A DNA stretch of 25,467 bases from Akkermansiaceae bacterium UBA2381 (GTDB lineage Bacteria; Verrucomicrobiota; Verrucomicrobiia; Verrucomicrobiales; DEV007): positions 171,403 through 196,869 of the forward strand of contig DDSV01000023.1 of the NCBI GenBank assembly GCA_002344215.1, in the 5' to 3' direction. The notes beneath the pieces were generated by a model. That model did no database searches. It was not told the DNA's origin and worked only from the letters and a program-made list of their open reading frames with translations. Numbering within the stretch: the stretch's first letter is position 1; each line of letters begins with the position of its first letter. Position numbers and translations under genes: made by a program. Positions 23,188-25,467 of this stretch are shown here, piece by piece.

Positions 23188-24345
23188 TCAGTTCCCGCCT
23201 GCGCTGATTGTGATACCGGAGGATCCGTCGACGCCGAGTACGCCAAGTCCCTCCTGCACAGCGACTGCTTGGGCCGCAGTGATGAGGACGGCCTCAACGT
23301 AGTTATCGAGTTTGGTCCAGGGACTGCGGGGAACCCAGACAATGTCCCCGCCCTCCAGTTTGAGATCGGGAGCCTCTCCCTTCATGATAGCTTTGATGTT
23401 TACCACGGCCACTTTCGGACGCAGAGTGCCGCCGCGAAGGATGAGTGCCTTGGTGACGATCGCCTCGGGCTTGGGGCCTCCGGCAGCTGCGACGGCGGAG
23501 AGGACGGTGGCGTTTCGTTCGAAAAAGACAGGTCCCGGTTTGATGACATGGCCCAGAACATAATAGGATCGAGTTGTGAGTGAGGGCACAAAGATATAGT
23601 CGCCACCCCGCACATAGACATTCTGCGACATATTGCCCTCCCGGACGAGGCTTTCAAAGTCGACCGGAATAAGACTCCCGTCTCGAATGAGAATGGAACG
23701 TTCGAGGTCGGCGGCCTCCGGATTGCTGACTTCGGTGCCATCCTGATTGGTAAGGAGGCCTCCGCCATCCGAAAGGGCGGCGATGAGCGTGGTTGGCTTG
23801 GTAACCGGGTAGGCTCCCGGCTTCTGGACCTGCCCGAGCATCCAGAATCGCTGACTGTCCGCCTTGGACACGTTGACCGTGACGACGGGAGTGACGTAGT
23901 CATTTTCGAGGGCTTTCGAAAGCAGGGTCGAGATCTCGCTGATCGTCTTTCCCTTCACATTGATCCCGTCGGCGACGTCGTAGTAGAGCATGCCGTCGGG
24001 CATGACCTTGGTTTTGGCGCGGGTCGTTTCTATCTCCGCGACTTCGATATCGAGTTCATCACCGGGACCGACGCGGTAGGCACCACCGGGTGGCTGGAGG
24101 AGTCCCGCGGAAAGGGGGCGATGAAAGTCCAGTTCCTCGAACTCCGGATCTTTCGGAAGGTGCTTGAGGGCCTCTTCCGCCGTCATCCCGGCGCTGTCTT
24201 CGGTGTCGGTGTCGGAACCTCCGGCAAAGTCGGCGGAGGGTTCAAACTCGTAGTTCACCGGGCGCGTCAGCGCGCAGGAAGAGAGTGCACCGGCAAGCGC
24301 GAGCATGGCCGTGGTGCGAATCAGGATGGAAAGCCCTTGGTTCAT
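23188..24345 (-). CDS. Wza-type polysaccharide export lipoprotein
   Basis: This 385-aa outer-membrane polysaccharide export (OPX) protein has a lipoprotein signal (MNQGLSILIRTTAMLALAGA, then LSS-C24). After a short acidic linker, the Poly_export domain starts near residue 90 with YRVGPGDELDIEVAEIETTR and DGMLYYDVADG. Two SLBB-type domains follow, at VQKPGAYPVTKPTTLIAALS and at GHVIKPGPVFFERNATVLSA, the second ending near ILRGGTLRPKVAVV and NIKAIMKG. A C-terminal stretch with VEAVLITAAQAVAVQEGLGV could be the amphipathic helix that crosses the outer membrane in Wza. The start is ATG 24343-24345; no Shine-Dalgarno is seen. The paralogous gene lies 23 nt upstream in transcription order. Confidence 0.92.
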   Translation of the reverse strand: MNQGLSILIRTTAMLALAGALSSCALTRPVNYEFEPSADFAGGSDTDTEDSAGMTAEEALKHLPKDPEFEELDFHRPLSAGLLQPPGGAYRVGPGDELDIEVAEIETTRAKTKVMPDGMLYYDVADGINVKGKTISEISTLLSKALENDYVTPVVTVNVSKADSQRFWMLGQVQKPGAYPVTKPTTLIAALSDGGGLLTNQDGTEVSNPEAADLERSILIRDGSLIPVDFESLVREGNMSQNVYVRGGDYIFVPSLTTRSYYVLGHVIKPGPVFFERNATVLSAVAAAGGPKPEAIVTKALILRGGTLRPKVAVVNIKAIMKGEAPDLKLEGGDIVWVPRSPWTKLDNYVEAVLITAAQAVAVQEGLGVLGVDGSSGITISAGGN

Positions 24346-24368
24346 TGGTAGATCTGTGGGTGAGTCGG

Positions 24369-25433
24369 TCAGTTCCCCAGGAGGATGGGGTCGTAGTTCT
24401 GATTCAGCGCCTCAGCTGTCACCGTCTGCATAAAGGTGATGATGGCGCTGTCGAGAGCCCGTTCGACGAGTTCGAAGGGACGTTTGTTAACATATATGAT
24501 GTCGCGATTCTGAAGGGGAATGTCCTTCTCTTTTCCCTGAAGAATGTCTTTGATATTGACGATCTGCGTTTCGGGTTTGTGAATGCTTCCGCGAATGAGC
24601 AGAACCTTCATCTGATAGGCATACTCGTTGAAACCGCCCGCTTCACTGATGGCCTGCGTCAGGGTGAGCTTGACAGGCATTTTCCGGCGTCCCGGCTCTT
24701 TTACCTCTCCGAGGATGTAAACCTCGTTATCGAGATTCGAAGCGACATAGATGTAGTCGTCGGGCTCCAGATAGGCATTTTGACTGAAGTCCCCCTCGTA
24801 ATAGAGGCGAGCCAGATCGACGCTCAGCTTTTTCCCGCTCCGGGCCACAAAAGAACGTTCAAAGTCGGCCAGTTCGAAGGCGGAGCCTCTCACAGAACCG
24901 ATCTGAATGCCCTCGGCAAGGGCGATTGCCTCGAGAACCGATGTCGGCCGGTCGAGCGTGTAGCTTCCCGGCTTTTTGACGCGCCCGATGATGGAAAAGT
25001 CCTTACTCGCCACCTGTGCGGGGGTGATGATCACCTTGACGTTCTTCTGATATTTCGAGAGTTCCTCTTCGATCCGGTTTCTGAGCTGGTCGAGGGTCTG
25101 GCCTTGAGCCCTCACCGCCACCGCCTGGAGGTAGCTGACCGTGCCGTCGGGAGCAATCTGTACGCCTTCGCGCGCCAGATCGGCCCTGTCGTAAACGGAG
25201 AAGTTAAGAGTGTCACCGGGTCCGAGGGTGTATCGAGTCTGCCAGGCCGGGGTTTTGGAGGGAGTCACACGGACCTCCTTCAATTCAAGAGGCTGAGGCG
25301 CAACGTCGGACAACTCCTCCCAGTAATCAGCAGGGGACTCACCCACCGGAATACCACGCAGACGCTGCTCCTGAGCCCCTGCGATGATCGGCAGTGACAG
25401 GGTTAGGATCAGGGTGATAAGGTGAAATTTCAT
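24369..25433 (-). CDS. Second Wza-type polysaccharide export protein
   Basis: This 354-aa protein has a plain signal peptide (MKFHLITLILTLSLPIIAGA, no lipobox Cys), unlike its downstream partner. The Poly_export domain begins near residue 65 with RYTLGPGDTLNFSVYDRADL and DGTVSYLQAVAVRAQGQTLD. Two SLBB domains follow at GRVKKPGSYTLDRPTSVLEA and at LGEVKEPGRRKMPVKLTLTQ, and an LIRGSIHKPETQIVNIKDIL segment mirrors the partner. The C-terminus, SAIITFMQTVTAEALNQNY, may be the membrane helix. The two proteins share architecture but differ in sequence, so the pair is an old duplication. The start is ATG 25431-25433, near the window edge; upstream partners such as a co-polymerase/tyrosine kinase would lie to the right. 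Confidence 0.92.
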   Translation of the reverse strand: MKFHLITLILTLSLPIIAGAQEQRLRGIPVGESPADYWEELSDVAPQPLELKEVRVTPSKTPAWQTRYTLGPGDTLNFSVYDRADLAREGVQIAPDGTVSYLQAVAVRAQGQTLDQLRNRIEEELSKYQKNVKVIITPAQVASKDFSIIGRVKKPGSYTLDRPTSVLEAIALAEGIQIGSVRGSAFELADFERSFVARSGKKLSVDLARLYYEGDFSQNAYLEPDDYIYVASNLDNEVYILGEVKEPGRRKMPVKLTLTQAISEAGGFNEYAYQMKVLLIRGSIHKPETQIVNIKDILQGKEKDIPLQNRDIIYVNKRPFELVERALDSAIITFMQTVTAEALNQNYDPILLGN

Positions 25434-25467
25434 GATCTGATATTCGAGCTTCCGGGATGGTTAACAC

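Noticed and set aside
24285..25397. Plus-strand open frame (370 codons) across the second export gene
   Set aside because: Antisense to a clear Poly_export/SLBB protein and without recognisable domains.

Overview
The window is ordinary chromosomal DNA of a high-GC, Gram-negative-type bacterium. A Verrucomicrobiota-like host is the best guess. The grounds are a secreted DUF1080 domain protein, a DUF6600-type WG-rich secreted protein, CsbD and lmo0937-type stress proteins, Wza-type outer-membrane export proteins, lipoproteins, and many genes without a clear Shine-Dalgarno sequence. No phage, transposase, CRISPR array, tRNA or rRNA was seen. Family names come from reading motifs by eye, not from a database search.

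Layout. 1-1133 is the 3' part of an aconitase gene. It converges on a minus-strand block (1204-3576) of three envelope or stress genes: a DUF6600/proline-rich secreted protein, a 49-aa membrane protein and a CsbD protein. The first and last of these carry the same 22-nt motif 33-34 nt upstream of their start codons. From 3821 to 12012 five plus-strand genes lie close together: a six-TM membrane protein, a DUF1080-M23-PKD exported protein, a zinc-ribbon/TM protein with three NTF2-like domains, an exported coiled-coil protein and a zinc-ribbon protein. The second and third appear to share a C-terminal domain, so this looks like one envelope system. I do not recognise it, and it is the best candidate here for something undescribed.

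12142-14432 (minus) is a ferrous-iron uptake operon, feoA-feoB plus a 44-aa Cys-rich membrane protein. 14505-17993 (minus) is oppA-oppB-oppC, a peptide transporter without ATPase genes in view. 18147-19169 (plus) is a GYF_2-AIM24/TIGR00266 protein.

19181-23147 is a small lipid or quinone-like biosynthetic locus. A type III polyketide synthase (minus) is divergent from a geranylgeranyl-reductase-like flavoprotein, a UbiE-like methyltransferase and a YceI-like periplasmic lipid-binding protein. The enzyme set resembles alkylresorcinol/alkylquinone pathways such as Streptomyces srsABC. The window ends with two consecutive Wza-type polysaccharide export genes (23188-25433, minus), presumably the edge of an exopolysaccharide locus that continues to the right.

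No gene-free stretch exceeds 300 bases. The longest is 3577-3820 (244 nt); it holds one copy of the 22-nt motif and otherwise nothing I can name.
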